From NCBI GenBank assembly GCA_905214875.1, contig CAJMNR010000006.1, positions 39,568 through 103,567 on the forward strand: a DNA stretch of 64,000 nucleotides, written 5' to 3'. Positions 17,576 to 26,437 of this stretch are shown here, in pieces (the first letter of the stretch is position 1; every line of letters begins with the position of its first letter). The notes beneath the pieces were generated by a model, which was given only the letters and a program-made list of their open reading frames with translations, searched no databases and was not told where the DNA came from. Made by a program: the position numbers and the translations under genes. This DNA comes from an uncultured bacterium (GTDB lineage: Bacteria > Bacillota > Clostridia > Lachnospirales > Lachnospiraceae).

Positions 17576-18229
17576 ATGGAAATTACAATAAACGAGAAAA
17601 CGATATCATTTCTAGTTCAATATGGAAAGCGAAAAAAAATGTCATTAGAAGTCAGCCCTGAAGGACATATCTTTGTAAAAGCACCCACAAAGACGACGGA
17701 ACAAGAAATCCTCGCTTTTATAAAAAGCAATTCAAAGGCATTACTTGCCTTTCAAGAACGTTTAGAAAACCGAAGTTACATTTATAAGAAGAAAACATAC
17801 AACGAAACAGAAAATTTTTTATATCTAGGAAAAGCGTGTACGCTTTCTGAACTTCTTGAAGAAGTTCCTGATGATAAAGAGGCTTGCGCTCCTTTACTTA
17901 AGAAGTTCTATATGCAGAAAACGAAAGAAATCGTTAAAAAAAGAGTAAAGCATTATGAAAAGCTTATCGGTGTAAAGGCTAAGAGCGTTACAATCGTGGA
18001 ATCAAAATCGGCCTGGGGTACTTGCAACTCCCTAAAAGAGCTTACTTTCAATTATCGACTTTCGATGGCTCCTGTTTCTGTCATTGATTATGTCGTTGTT
18101 CACGAATTGTGCCATATTCTCCATATGAACCATGATCGTTCCTTTTGGAGAAAAGTTGGTATGTACGAACCGGAATATAAAGCAAAACAAGACTATCTTG
18201 CAAAATTTGGTGGTGTCATGACAATATGA
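17576..18229 (+). CDS. YgjP/SprT-like zinc metallopeptidase (DUF45)
   Basis: This is a predicted cytoplasmic zinc metallopeptidase of about 217 residues. The zinc motif HELCHILHMNHDRSFW (HExxH with a downstream His) lies near the C-terminus, preceded by SAWGTCNSLKELTFNYRL, which is typical of the YgjP/DUF45 family. The N-terminal half has the beta-rich region with SLEVSPEGHIFVKAP. I place the start at 17576 because GGTGAT, which matches the anti-SD end, lies 4 bases upstream; a frame-extending ATG at 17546 has no ribosome site. The substrate is unknown. Confidence 0.88.
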   Translation: MEITINEKTISFLVQYGKRKKMSLEVSPEGHIFVKAPTKTTEQEILAFIKSNSKALLAFQERLENRSYIYKKKTYNETENFLYLGKACTLSELLEEVPDDKEACAPLLKKFYMQKTKEIVKKRVKHYEKLIGVKAKSVTIVESKSAWGTCNSLKELTFNYRLSMAPVSVIDYVVVHELCHILHMNHDRSFWRKVGMYEPEYKAKQDYLAKFGGVMTI

Positions 18230-18236
18230 CACCACT
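18210..18236. terminator. Bidirectional hairpin between convergent genes
   Basis: GTGGTGTCAT (18210-18219) pairs perfectly with ATGACACCAC (18226-18235), followed by TTAATTTTATTT on the plus strand. It overlaps the end of the metallopeptidase gene and lies just beyond the Dus stop codon, so it can serve both. Confidence 0.65.
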
Positions 18237-18241
18237 TAATT

Positions 18242-19216
18242 TTATTTATGAAAGATTTGATCTAGCGTACAATCATTTCCTGATAAAATCTCTTTTTCAG
18301 AAAACATTGCAGACACTGCTGCCTTATAGTCATCAAGGCGTTCCGCTTTCCTTATCTTCTTCGCATATTTCTCAGAATCTTCAAACATATGCTTCATATA
18401 GAACCATACTTCTTTCATCTTGAATAAGACATTGCGATCCCCAGAAAGCAGTTCACGGTAAGATGCCAATAATTCATCATGGAACGCCTTAAGGGTATCT
18501 TTCTTAAGCTCCTGACCAGTACGAAGCTCTTCAATAAATGCTGGATTAGCAATGAGCCCTCTCCCAATCATCACACGGTCAATGCTTGGGTATGCCTCAC
18601 AAAATGCACGAAGTTCGTCTGGTGTAAATAAATCGCCATTATAACAAATCTTATTTTTGCTCATGCTTAGTGCTTCACCAAATACCGATAGGTTCGGTTT
18701 GTTCTTATAAAAGTCTTTTTGAACTCTAGGATGAATGATTAGCTCTGTCATCTCATATTTATTGTACAGTTCCATAATCGGATAAAACTCTTCTGGATCT
18801 TCGATTCCAAGTCTCGTCTTTATAGATAGCTTCGTAACATCTGCTGCAAAGATTTCTTCTAAAAACTGATCCAACAGCTCCAAATCTGAAAGGAGGCCAG
18901 AGCCTTTTTTCTTTGCAACTACGGTTCCCGAGGGACAGCCTAGGTTAAGGTTGATTTCGTCATATCCTAACTGTTTGATTTTCTTACTTGTGTTAATAAA
19001 GTCCTGTGCATTATTTCCGAGAATTTGAGGAATTAACGCAACACCTTCATTGTTTTCCGGGAAAAGGTCTTGTAGCTCACGATTCTTTAGCTTTCCTCCC
19101 TGTGTCGTCACAACAAATGGCGCAAAATATTTATCCACACCTTGAAAATAATTATGGTGGGCATTGCGATATACAAACTTCGTAACCCCTTCCATTGGTG
19201 CAAAATAATAATTCAT
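18242..19216 (-). CDS. tRNA-dihydrouridine synthase (Dus), copy 1
   Basis: This FMN enzyme reduces uridine to dihydrouridine in tRNA D-loops. The 324 residues begin with YYFAPMEGVTKFVYRNAHH (FMN-binding barrel start). They contain the catalytic cysteine in LNLGCPSGTV, then KTRLGI, HPRVQKDFYK and the ICYNGDLFT/MIGRGLIANP phosphate-binding loops of the TIM barrel. A helical tRNA-binding tail follows. A close paralogue sits at 21863-22789. The two differ enough to suggest different target positions, not a recent duplication. It lies directly downstream of a MATE gene. Confidence 0.93.
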   Translation of the reverse strand: MNYYFAPMEGVTKFVYRNAHHNYFQGVDKYFAPFVVTTQGGKLKNRELQDLFPENNEGVALIPQILGNNAQDFINTSKKIKQLGYDEINLNLGCPSGTVVAKKKGSGLLSDLELLDQFLEEIFAADVTKLSIKTRLGIEDPEEFYPIMELYNKYEMTELIIHPRVQKDFYKNKPNLSVFGEALSMSKNKICYNGDLFTPDELRAFCEAYPSIDRVMIGRGLIANPAFIEELRTGQELKKDTLKAFHDELLASYRELLSGDRNVLFKMKEVWFYMKHMFEDSEKYAKKIRKAERLDDYKAAVSAMFSEKEILSGNDCTLDQIFHK

Positions 19217-19237
19217 TACATAATCGCTCCTTTCTAC

Positions 19238-20578
19238 TTATAGCTGTTCTAATCTTCTTAATCGTTTGATTTCTATTACGATACAAACAATAGCTACCAG
19301 AGAGGCAAGCCCGTCCGATAATGCATTGCTTATATAGATTCCTCTTGTCTGATACATCGGTGCGAGAATCAGAATTGCCGGTACGACAATAATTCCATAA
19401 CGCAAAAGGGATAACATGCTTGAACGTTTTGCTTTCCCAACTGCTTGAAAGTACTGTGAACTGACTGTCTGAATCCCAACTAGAGGTAACATACATAAAT
19501 AAACTTTAATCCCTTTGGACGTGATTTCGGCAAGCTGCCTATCCTTTGTAAATAAATCTACAATCAGATGCGGGAACAGCTGTATGATCAAAAACAACAA
19601 CATGGAAAGTGCAAAGGAACTTAACACAGATAGCGTGAGTGACTTTCTAACCCTCTCATAGCTTCTTGCTCCCCAGTTATAGCCACAGATTGCGTTATTG
19701 CCTTGTACAATCCCATTTACAACCATATGATAGAAACTGAACACGCTGGACATAATGGTTACTGCTGCAATATCCAAATCCGTGCCATATGCAAGGAATC
19801 GGTTATTGATAAACACATTAACCGCTGTGGCAAGCAGCTGCACAAAAAAGGACGGCATCCCCATATGAAGTGTTTCCTTAACTAGTTCTGCCTCTTTCTT
19901 TACTTTACGATACTTTAAATGAATCATAAAATCTTTTCTTTTTATAAAAACATATAGGACATAAATTGTAAGAGTCGTTTGCGAAACTACCGTTGCTACT
20001 GCGGCGCCTGCAATCCCCATCTTGAATCCAGAGATAAAGATCGGATCTAGAATACAATTTAAAATTGATGTTATCATAATGATTTTCATGGATACCTTCG
20101 CCTGTCCAATGGATCGCAAGGAATTATTAAGGCAGTACCCCGGAATCCCTATGATTGCTCCTACGATGATAATGGTAATATACGTTTTTGCATAGGGAAG
20201 TACTTCATTGGATATGGATAATAGCCTTAAGATTGGCTCCATCAACCATACAAAGCCAATTGCAAATATAAAGAGGAAGATCACAATATATTTCAGTGCA
20301 AGAAACAGGATATCTTCCGCTTCCTCTTTCTTTCCCTCTCCTAATCGAATCGCGATTAAAGATGAGGAACCTATACCAATTAACAAAATAAACGCCATTT
20401 GCAGAATCTGAATAGGCATCGTTATTCCTACTGCTGTCAACGCAAAAGAACTGATTTTCCCAACAAAGATTCGGTCTACTATATTAAAAATAGCACTACT
20501 AAGCATCCCAAGAATGGCTGGTATACTTAATTCCCATAAAAGACGGCTTATTTTCTCTGTCCCAAGATTTTGTTTCAT
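19238..20578 (-). CDS. MATE-family efflux transporter
   Basis: This is a twelve-helix multidrug/cation antiporter of about 446 residues, with two homologous halves (MatE domains about 20-180 and 240-400). It opens with LGTEKISRLLWELSIPAILGML, as usual for the DinF/NorM-like clostridial branch. The start at 20578 follows GGAGGAGAACA; the longer frame from 20620 is poorly supported. The gene is followed by Dus copy 1 with a 21-bp gap and is likely co-transcribed with it. The substrate is unknown. Confidence 0.92.
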   Translation of the reverse strand: MKQNLGTEKISRLLWELSIPAILGMLSSAIFNIVDRIFVGKISSFALTAVGITMPIQILQMAFILLIGIGSSSLIAIRLGEGKKEEAEDILFLALKYIVIFLFIFAIGFVWLMEPILRLLSISNEVLPYAKTYITIIIVGAIIGIPGYCLNNSLRSIGQAKVSMKIIMITSILNCILDPIFISGFKMGIAGAAVATVVSQTTLTIYVLYVFIKRKDFMIHLKYRKVKKEAELVKETLHMGMPSFFVQLLATAVNVFINNRFLAYGTDLDIAAVTIMSSVFSFYHMVVNGIVQGNNAICGYNWGARSYERVRKSLTLSVLSSFALSMLLFLIIQLFPHLIVDLFTKDRQLAEITSKGIKVYLCMLPLVGIQTVSSQYFQAVGKAKRSSMLSLLRYGIIVVPAILILAPMYQTRGIYISNALSDGLASLVAIVCIVIEIKRLRRLEQL

Positions 20579-20628
20579 TGTTCTCCTCCAAATGCCTTTT
20601 TCTCTTAGCCTATCATACAAGATTTAGA

Positions 20629-20660
20629 CAAAAAAAGCTATCGTTAAAATACGATAGCCT
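20629..20660 (-). terminator. Terminator after yaaA
   Basis: On the minus strand GCTATCGT (rc of 20651-20658) pairs with ACGATAGC (rc of 20637-20644) around ATTTTA, followed by seven T. It ends the yaaA transcript just before the MATE gene. Confidence 0.88.
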
Positions 20661-20679
20661 CTCCTATAGTATTGGAAAC

Positions 20680-21435
20680 TTATTTTTGATTTTTCTGAAG
20701 GAACACAAAGGTATCATCACTAGAATATTCACTTGCATACCCATAGCCCAATCGATCAAAGCGCTTTACGCCTTCCATGTCATTAATAGCATTCTCAGCT
20801 AGATAGCGAACCATCTCACCGCGTGCCATCTTTACATACGGACTCTTTTCCTTCACTTTTCCATCCATCAGTTCTCCAAACTGACACGTAATGACCTTTA
20901 CGGAATCTTTTAAGTATTTGGTAATCCCTTTGGAATATTCCTTGGATGCCAGATTGAGTATACAGTCTGTCTCCTCTTTTAATTGATTGGCAAGCTTTTC
21001 TCCCCAGAACTCATAAAGAGTTTTATTGGTATGATTAATTAGCTTTGACTGCATCTCTAATCGATATGGGACGATGCCATCCAATGGGCGAAGTATGCCA
21101 TAAAACCCAGATATAATTCGAAGGTGTTCTTCAATATAATCAAGGGCATCCTGTTCCATTACCTGTGGCGCCATATACTGATACTGAATCCCCTCATATG
21201 ATAACACTGCAGGCGTTAGCTGTTTCGCTAAATCCATATTCTGAAAACGGTCATAGTTTAACTGGGCAATCTTATCATTGCATTTAAACAGTTCTTTACA
21301 CTGTATATACGTAAGTCCTTTCATATATGTTAAAAGAGAGGAAGCTTCCTCAATAAATATCGGAACATTCTTTGGTTCTAGTAAGTCTACCTCTCTTACC
21401 ATCTTCTTCGCTGGTGATATAATTATCCTCATCAT
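20680..21435 (-). CDS. yaaA: YaaA-family peroxide stress / DNA-binding protein (UPF0246)
   Basis: This cytoplasmic protein has the usual family length (251 residues). It begins RIIISPAKKM, carries the internal YEGIQYQYMAP and SGFYGILRPLDGIVPYRLEM signatures, and ends with the typical MVRYLAENAI and GYGYASEYSSDDTFVFL blocks. In E. coli, YaaA limits free iron and protects DNA during peroxide stress; that role is transferred by homology. It forms a single transcription unit with a GGGGAGAG ribosome site and its own terminator. Confidence 0.93.
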   Translation of the reverse strand: MMRIIISPAKKMVREVDLLEPKNVPIFIEEASSLLTYMKGLTYIQCKELFKCNDKIAQLNYDRFQNMDLAKQLTPAVLSYEGIQYQYMAPQVMEQDALDYIEEHLRIISGFYGILRPLDGIVPYRLEMQSKLINHTNKTLYEFWGEKLANQLKEETDCILNLASKEYSKGITKYLKDSVKVITCQFGELMDGKVKEKSPYVKMARGEMVRYLAENAINDMEGVKRFDRLGYGYASEYSSDDTFVFLQKNQK

Positions 21436-21481
21436 TTCTCTCCCCTGTTTCTTATCTATATGCCTGTAACACCATCAACCG

Positions 21482-21523
21482 AAAAAAAGAAGCCGCATCT
21501 CAATTGAAATACGGTTTCTAATA
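21482..21523 (-). terminator. Terminator after the 92-aa gene
   Basis: On the minus strand GAAACCG pairs with CGGCTTC, with an inner ATTTC/GAGAT helix, and is followed by a run of seven T. It lies just beyond the stop codon at 21532. Confidence 0.75.
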
Positions 21524-21531
21524 TTCGAATG

Positions 21532-21810
21532 CTATCTCATTTTATCTTTTAAATCATTGTATTTCTTTTTTGCTTCATACTCTACATCGTCAGCAAAGCT
21601 TTCTACTTTTCGTTTGATTCTTCCACTTTCATAGTACAAGTCTTTCCCTAATGACTCTGCGCCATTTTCCATTCGATCACATTTGTCCTCGGAAATGCCT
21701 AATGTCTTTCCAACACTGCTTAAGGCTTCTCCGCCTTTTTTTGTAACAACACCGCTTGCTTTCACAGTAGCTTCTGCTGCCTGTCCTAAGACTTTACCTA
21801 CTTTTGACAT
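21532..21810 (-). CDS. 92-residue amphipathic helical protein of unknown function
   Basis: This small gene has an AGGAGG ribosome site and its own terminator. The protein is almost all predicted helix, with alternating small and charged residues. There is an Ala/Gly/Val-rich N-terminal half (residues about 1-40) and a strongly charged C-terminal half rich in Lys and Glu (SGRIKRKVESFADD onward). There is one cysteine and no membrane segment. The pattern resembles LEA-like, YtxH-like or phasin-like stress proteins that coat membranes or DNA, but I do not recognise a family. Confidence 0.8.
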   Translation of the reverse strand: MSKVGKVLGQAAEATVKASGVVTKKGGEALSSVGKTLGISEDKCDRMENGAESLGKDLYYESGRIKRKVESFADDVEYEAKKKYNDLKDKMR

Positions 21811-21862
21811 CTTTAGACCTCCTAAACTATTTCAAGTATTAGCTAGTCTCTCCCATTTTGGC

Positions 21863-22789
21863 CTAATCCATACAAAAAAGCTCCTCTGTTATCTTGCCAT
21901 ACTCCGCTAGAGTCTTACAGTCTTTAACCTTACTCCAGATTGTCTCATGCTCTGCAAATAGGCCATTTACATAAAACCAAAACTGTTTCATCCTTGCAAG
22001 AATACCATCTTCTAACGGATAAATGGAAACATATCTTTCAAATACAATGTCATGGAGACTTTTTATCTCTTCTTTCGTTGCCTTTTCGCCAGTCAAGATT
22101 TCCCGTACAAGAGCTGGATTATGAAGTAGTCCTCGTCCAAACATAACACATCTTAAAGACGGAAACTCTTCTTTTAATGCCTCATACTCTTCCTTCGTAT
22201 AGATATCTCCATTATAACAAATTGGATTTTTACTTATTTTCGCTGCCTCATAAAATACCGGGCGATTTGGTGTATTCTTATAAAAATCTTTTTGTATTCT
22301 TGGATGGATAATCAAATCTTCTAACGGGTACTTATTATAAATCTCCATTAGCCTATAGATTTCTTCCGGCGAATCTTTTCCAATTCGAGTCTTAATAGAA
22401 ATCTTCATAAGATCTGCCTCAAAGATTTCTTCTAGGAAGGCATCAAGTTCATTTGGCTTTGCTAAAAATCCCGAACCTCGGCCTCTTGAAACAACCGGCC
22501 CAGACGGACAGCCAAGGTTTAAATTGACTTCCTTATACCCAAACTCTTTTAACTGCTTTGCTGTCGCTATAAAAAATGTGGCATCATTCGTTAAAATCTG
22601 AGGCACTACAGGAATACTATCGTTGTTTTCCGGCAAAACGTCCTGTAGTTCTTTTTGTTTTACAATGCCATTTGCCGTCGGTGAAACAAATGGCGTAAAG
22701 TATTTATCCACTTGCGGAAACACCATGTGATGCGCCTTACGGTATACATGTCCGGTAACTCCGACTAACGGTGCAAAATAAAACTTCAT
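21863..22789 (-). CDS. tRNA-dihydrouridine synthase (Dus), copy 2
   Basis: This second Dus enzyme has 308 residues. It shows FYFAPLVGVTGHVYRKAHH at the N-terminus, the catalytic Cys in LNLGCPSGPVVSRGRGSGFL, KTRIGK, HPRIQKDFYK and CYNGDIYT/MFGRGLLHNP. It follows the YkgJ-type gene with a 30-bp gap, so the two are likely one operon. Compared with copy 1 it is shorter at the C-terminus, the region that orients the tRNA, so a different target uridine is plausible. Confidence 0.93.
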   Translation of the reverse strand: MKFYFAPLVGVTGHVYRKAHHMVFPQVDKYFTPFVSPTANGIVKQKELQDVLPENNDSIPVVPQILTNDATFFIATAKQLKEFGYKEVNLNLGCPSGPVVSRGRGSGFLAKPNELDAFLEEIFEADLMKISIKTRIGKDSPEEIYRLMEIYNKYPLEDLIIHPRIQKDFYKNTPNRPVFYEAAKISKNPICYNGDIYTKEEYEALKEEFPSLRCVMFGRGLLHNPALVREILTGEKATKEEIKSLHDIVFERYVSIYPLEDGILARMKQFWFYVNGLFAEHETIWSKVKDCKTLAEYGKITEELFCMD

Positions 22790-22819
22790 CGTTTCTAAAA
22801 CTCCTTCGTAAACGTTCGT

Positions 22820-23485
22820 CTATCCAAGCAAGATTCCTTTTACTTTTTCAAAACGCTCATTAAACTGCGAATAGAAATCCAGACTACTATCATATGGTGT
22901 CACATAAAAGGTATTTAATAAATACATGCTTAGGCTCTTTACTTGCTCTTCGTCATCTGCTGTCTTCATTAGCTCACCAATGTCTTTTAAGAAATAATGC
23001 CAGTCATTGATAAACTTCTCATTCTTCTTTAGGTCTTCTGTGTCAATCCATTTGCTAACTTTGATCTTTGTGCGTTTTTCTTTCTTGCATTCATTTGTCT
23101 GTAGAATATATCGAAACGATCTGTCCTCGTAAACTCTTCCAAGTGGGAAGATACGACAGATTCCAGGACGATGCGCGTGAATGCTACATCTTCCTTCGTC
23201 ATTTAAAAAGCCACATTGCTCACTAGGCATCTGCATCTTTATGTTTGGTAAGATTAATCCATCTACCACATTAAGCTCTAATTTATCTTGTAACAGTCCT
23301 TGAAATGGGACCTGTAAATGTTTACTCAAACGATACACATCTAGTGGATCTAATATGATGGAACTTCCCATTCCCTGACAACAGGCAGAGCATCCTTCAC
23401 AATCGTTACAGCTTGCCTTCACCATATCGTTTAATCCATAGAATCTGCCATCTGATATCTCATCGAGGCTACAATGTCTTTCCAT
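22820..23485 (-). CDS. YkgJ-type cysteine-cluster protein (zinc/iron chelating domain)
   Basis: This 221-residue protein carries the YkgJ/UPF0153 Cys pattern: CNDCEGCSACCQGMG (about residues 27-41), then CGFLNDEGRCSIHAHRPGIC with two further cysteines and the RIFPLGR motif. The family is thought to bind a zinc ion or Fe-S cluster; the biochemical role is unknown. The C-terminal 80 residues are helical and lineage-specific. It is followed by Dus copy 2 in the same direction. Confidence 0.88.
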   Translation of the reverse strand: MERHCSLDEISDGRFYGLNDMVKASCNDCEGCSACCQGMGSSIILDPLDVYRLSKHLQVPFQGLLQDKLELNVVDGLILPNIKMQMPSEQCGFLNDEGRCSIHAHRPGICRIFPLGRVYEDRSFRYILQTNECKKEKRTKIKVSKWIDTEDLKKNEKFINDWHYFLKDIGELMKTADDEEQVKSLSMYLLNTFYVTPYDSSLDFYSQFNERFEKVKGILLG

Positions 23486-23551
23486 CTTGTCATTCTCCTA
23501 TATTGCCTTTTTTCAACAGTATACCATAAAACTCTACGTTTGGCATTCCTA

Positions 23552-23592
23552 CCGAAAAAAAAAGCATAGGGTTTCTATTTCCCTACGCTTAT
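23552..23592 (-). terminator. Terminator downstream of pepT
   Basis: On the minus strand AAGCGTAGGG pairs with CCCTATGCTT around a 9-base loop, followed by nine T. It lies beyond an R1 repeat, about 105 bases past the pepT stop, so the repeat would be transcribed as part of the pepT 3' UTR. Confidence 0.85.
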
Positions 23593-23598
23593 AAAATA

Positions 23599-23686
23599 CG
23601 CGAGCAACGAGCCAAAGTGATGCTTGCATTACCTTGGCAATTGCCGCGATAACCAGTAACACTCGAAAAAGCGTGTTTCTTCTGTT
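23599..23686 (-). repeat. R1 dispersed multi-hairpin repeat, copy A
   Basis: On the minus strand this reads as a first hairpin, then ATCGCG, then GGCAATTGCC. Next come AAGGTAATGC-AA-GCATCACTTTGG (a stem of about 12 bp) and CTCGTTGCTCGCG. The same order and spacing are found at 42871-42942 and 63946 to the edge. The stem bases differ in pairs between copies. Confidence 0.75.
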
Positions 23687-23696
23687 TTTTTTCTAT

Positions 23697-24920
23697 CTAG
23701 CGACCGTAGATTTCAACAATACGTACAAGCAATTCTACGATACGTTCCATATCCTGTACTGGGATATATTCAAACTTACCATGGAAGTTATATCCACCTG
23801 CACAAAGGTTCGGACATGGAAGTCCCATATAGGAAAGTCTTGCACCATCTGTACCACCACGAATAGGTACTACTTCTGGTTCTACTCCTAACTCTTCCAT
23901 AGCTTTCTTTGCATTTTCAATTAAATGCATATGTGGCTCTACCATAGACTTCATGTTATAGTAAGAGTCTTTTACTTCTGCTGTAATCGTACCTGCACCG
24001 TATTTCTCATTAAGATACTCTGCAATTTTTAAGAAACGAGCTTTCTTTTCTTCAAACTGATCTTTGTCGTGGTCACGGATGATATACGCCATTGTTGTCT
24101 CTTCCACACCACCGCTCATATTATCTAAATGATAGAAACCTTCATATCCTTCTGTATTCGCAGGGTCTGCAAATACTGGAAGCATATGATGAAATTCCAT
24201 ACCGATATGAAGTGAATTCACCATCTTGTTCTTTGCAGAACCTGGATGAATGTTATTTCCTTTGATTGTAAGCTTACCGGATGCAGCATTGAAGTTTTCA
24301 TATTCGATTTCCCCAATTCCGCCGCCATCAACGGTATATGCAAAATCAGCTCCAAAGCGTTTTACGTCAAAGAAGTCTACGCCTCGTCCTACTTCTTCAT
24401 CTGGAGTAAATCCAATCTTGATTTCTCCATGAGGGATTTCTGGATGTGCGATTAGATATTCTGCCATAGACATAATTTCTGCAATTCCTGCTTTATCATC
24501 TGCACCAAGAAGTGTTGTACCATCCGTTACGACGATATCTTTTCCTTTTGCTTTTTCTAAATCTTGGAACTGATTTGGTGATAATACGATATTCAATGAT
24601 TCATTTAATACGATATCTTTTCCATCATAATTTTCTACGATTCTTGGCTTTACATTTTTTCCACTCATAGAAGGTGCTGTATCCATATGGGAAATGAATC
24701 CGATTGTCTTTACACCCTCCTTTGTTGCTGGAATTGTAGCATATACATAACAATGTTCTTCATCTAGATAAACATCTTTTGCACCGATTGTATTTAATTC
24801 CTCGACTAATTGATGTGCAAGGTCAAATTGTTTCTTTGTGCTTGGTAATTGCTCCACGTCTTCTTCAGACTCTGTATCAATTACAATATACTTCATAAAG
24901 CGATCTAATACATTACTCAT
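23697..24920 (-). CDS. pepT: Peptidase T (tripeptide aminopeptidase)
   Basis: This is a dinuclear zinc M20B peptidase that removes the N-terminal residue of tripeptides in the cytoplasm. Metal and catalytic motifs are present: SHMDTAPS, GADDKAGIAE (bridging Asp), TPDEEVGRG (general-base Glu and metal Glu), YTVDGGGIGE and a C-terminal NFHGKFE histidine. The length, about 407 residues, is normal. The start at 24920 is chosen because AAAGGAG precedes it at 11 bases; the frame also extends to 24944. It is a single gene followed by an R1 repeat and a terminator. Confidence 0.96.
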   Translation of the reverse strand: MSNVLDRFMKYIVIDTESEEDVEQLPSTKKQFDLAHQLVEELNTIGAKDVYLDEEHCYVYATIPATKEGVKTIGFISHMDTAPSMSGKNVKPRIVENYDGKDIVLNESLNIVLSPNQFQDLEKAKGKDIVVTDGTTLLGADDKAGIAEIMSMAEYLIAHPEIPHGEIKIGFTPDEEVGRGVDFFDVKRFGADFAYTVDGGGIGEIEYENFNAASGKLTIKGNNIHPGSAKNKMVNSLHIGMEFHHMLPVFADPANTEGYEGFYHLDNMSGGVEETTMAYIIRDHDKDQFEEKKARFLKIAEYLNEKYGAGTITAEVKDSYYNMKSMVEPHMHLIENAKKAMEELGVEPEVVPIRGGTDGARLSYMGLPCPNLCAGGYNFHGKFEYIPVQDMERIVELLVRIVEIYGR

Positions 24921-25032
24921 ATTCTTGATGTCTCCTTTGTTCATTTTGTATTTACTCTATAGTCCATTTTACCACATTGTTGAAAATTTTCATTATTTTT
25001 CACTCGATTGGAATATTTTCCACTGGATTGGC

Positions 25033-25497
25033 TCATTCTATTTTACGAATATGCCGTTCTGATATCTCTTTCACTTTGTTTACACGAGTGACATACCGTT
25101 CAACATTTGACAGGTGTTTGGTTGTCATCCATGTCTTCACAATTTCCATTGCTATGGCAGATCCTATAATCTTACTGCCAAGACAAAGTACATTGGTATC
25201 AGAATGGGATCTTGCCAACGCGGCGCAATACGGATCCTGGCAGGCGGCGGCATACACTCCAAAAAGCTTGTTTGCAATCATGGCACTTCCATATCCCACA
25301 CCATCTACAAATATTCCACGGTCAACCTCTCCGTTTGACACAGCCATCGCGGCAGGATAGATATAATCAGGCAAATCGCAAGCCTCTTCGTTATGGGTTC
25401 CAAAATCAACGACTTCATGACCGTGATCTTCTAGATACTTTCTAATTTCCATTTTTAACGCATATCCAGCATGGTCATTTGCTACTGCTATCTTCAT
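25033..25497 (-). CDS. RpiB/LacA/LacB-family sugar-phosphate isomerase lacking the usual catalytic Cys
   Basis: This 154-residue protein has the RpiB fold start MKIAVANDHAGYALK and the DFGTHNEE loop. In canonical RpiB the next key motif is close to CGTGIG, with the cysteine as catalytic base. Here the same place reads FVDGVGYGSAMIANK, so the cysteine is an aspartate. Mycobacterial RpiB also lacks this cysteine and uses an acidic residue, so activity is still possible, but the sugar phosphate may differ from ribose 5-phosphate. The later RSHSDTNVLCLG block is intact. GGAGGAAG precedes the start. Confidence 0.85.
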   Translation of the reverse strand: MKIAVANDHAGYALKMEIRKYLEDHGHEVVDFGTHNEEACDLPDYIYPAAMAVSNGEVDRGIFVDGVGYGSAMIANKLFGVYAAACQDPYCAALARSHSDTNVLCLGSKIIGSAIAMEIVKTWMTTKHLSNVERYVTRVNKVKEISERHIRKIE

Positions 25498-25548
25498 ATT
25501 CTTCCTCCAATCATTGGACTTATAAAGATAGTATATTCCGTTTTCTGT

Positions 25549-25597
25549 AAAAAAAGCATTTTCCGAAAGAAATCTTTCGACATTTTGTCGGAAATGG
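25549..25597 (-). terminator. Terminator after the MerR-family gene
   Basis: On the minus strand CATTTCCGA pairs with TCGGAAAATG, with an inner TCGAAAG/CTTTCGG helix, and is followed by GC and seven T. Confidence 0.8.
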
Positions 25598-25603
25598 TCA
25601 TCC

Positions 25604-26422
25604 TTATGGTAATACGCGGACGGATATCTGCGTCACAAAGTCACTGATATCATTGGCAACGAGACCGTCTACCAAATATTCCTCATAGTATTTTCCATCC
25701 ACTGTAAGCCCATGTTCCTTAATGTATACTTGCATCCTCTCATACGCTGTGCCTATCCCATGCCAGTCCCCCCTAAAATAAGCGACTACATACTTACCTG
25801 CTGGAAGAACGCTTACCGTTCCACCTTTCGGCTTTTCTTTCATCAGTAGTAATACTTCTTTATAGTCCTCATAACATTTTTGCTTAATCCTCTCTGCATA
25901 CTGTGTAAATACAAGGTCATAATGCAATTCCTGCTTTAACTGCAGATACTCTTGCTTCAGTAAGGAAATCGGTTCATAAATAGAATCCTCGCCAATCCCT
26001 TCTAAACTTTTTAAGAGGTAATATTTTTCCGGAAACTCTTTGATCACAATATCATCAATGCAGACTGCCTCACTCTCCCGTATTCGTTTCTTCTGCTCTA
26101 AAATCAACTTCTTTTTTGATCTTAGCTGCTTGATTTTTTCATTGATTGTGTTTTCTTCTTTCTCTAACAATTCTAATAGCACTTTTGGGCTTCGCATTTC
26201 CATAAACTTTTTGATTTCTTTTAATGGCATGCCGAGATCGCGGAGCAAAAAGATCATCTCCAATAATTCCATTTGATTGACAGAATAATAGCGGTAATCG
26301 TTCTCTTTCTTAATCTCTGGCTGAAATAGCCCAATCTTATCATAATGAAACAACGTATCCTTTGTCGTATTCATCATCTTTGCAAACTCACCAGTCGTTA
26401 TATACTTTTTTTGTTCTATCAT
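25604..26422 (-). CDS. MerR-family regulator with GyrI-like effector domain (BmrR type)
   Basis: This is a 272-residue activator. The N-terminal MerR HTH (YITTGEFAKMMNTTKDTLFHYDKIGLF onward, residues about 6-75) is followed by a coiled-coil (about 80-120) and a C-terminal GyrI-like small-molecule domain (about 125-272). The layout matches BmrR, which senses lipophilic cations. It is divergent from a MATE pump gene, and the shared gap holds a promoter with a 19-bp spacer and a dyad. I infer that it activates the pump, and perhaps itself, on drug binding. Confidence 0.92.
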   Translation of the reverse strand: MIEQKKYITTGEFAKMMNTTKDTLFHYDKIGLFQPEIKKENDYRYYSVNQMELLEMIFLLRDLGMPLKEIKKFMEMRSPKVLLELLEKEENTINEKIKQLRSKKKLILEQKKRIRESEAVCIDDIVIKEFPEKYYLLKSLEGIGEDSIYEPISLLKQEYLQLKQELHYDLVFTQYAERIKQKCYEDYKEVLLLMKEKPKGGTVSVLPAGKYVVAYFRGDWHGIGTAYERMQVYIKEHGLTVDGKYYEEYLVDGLVANDISDFVTQISVRVLP

Positions 26423-26437
26423 AATTTTCTTTTCCTC

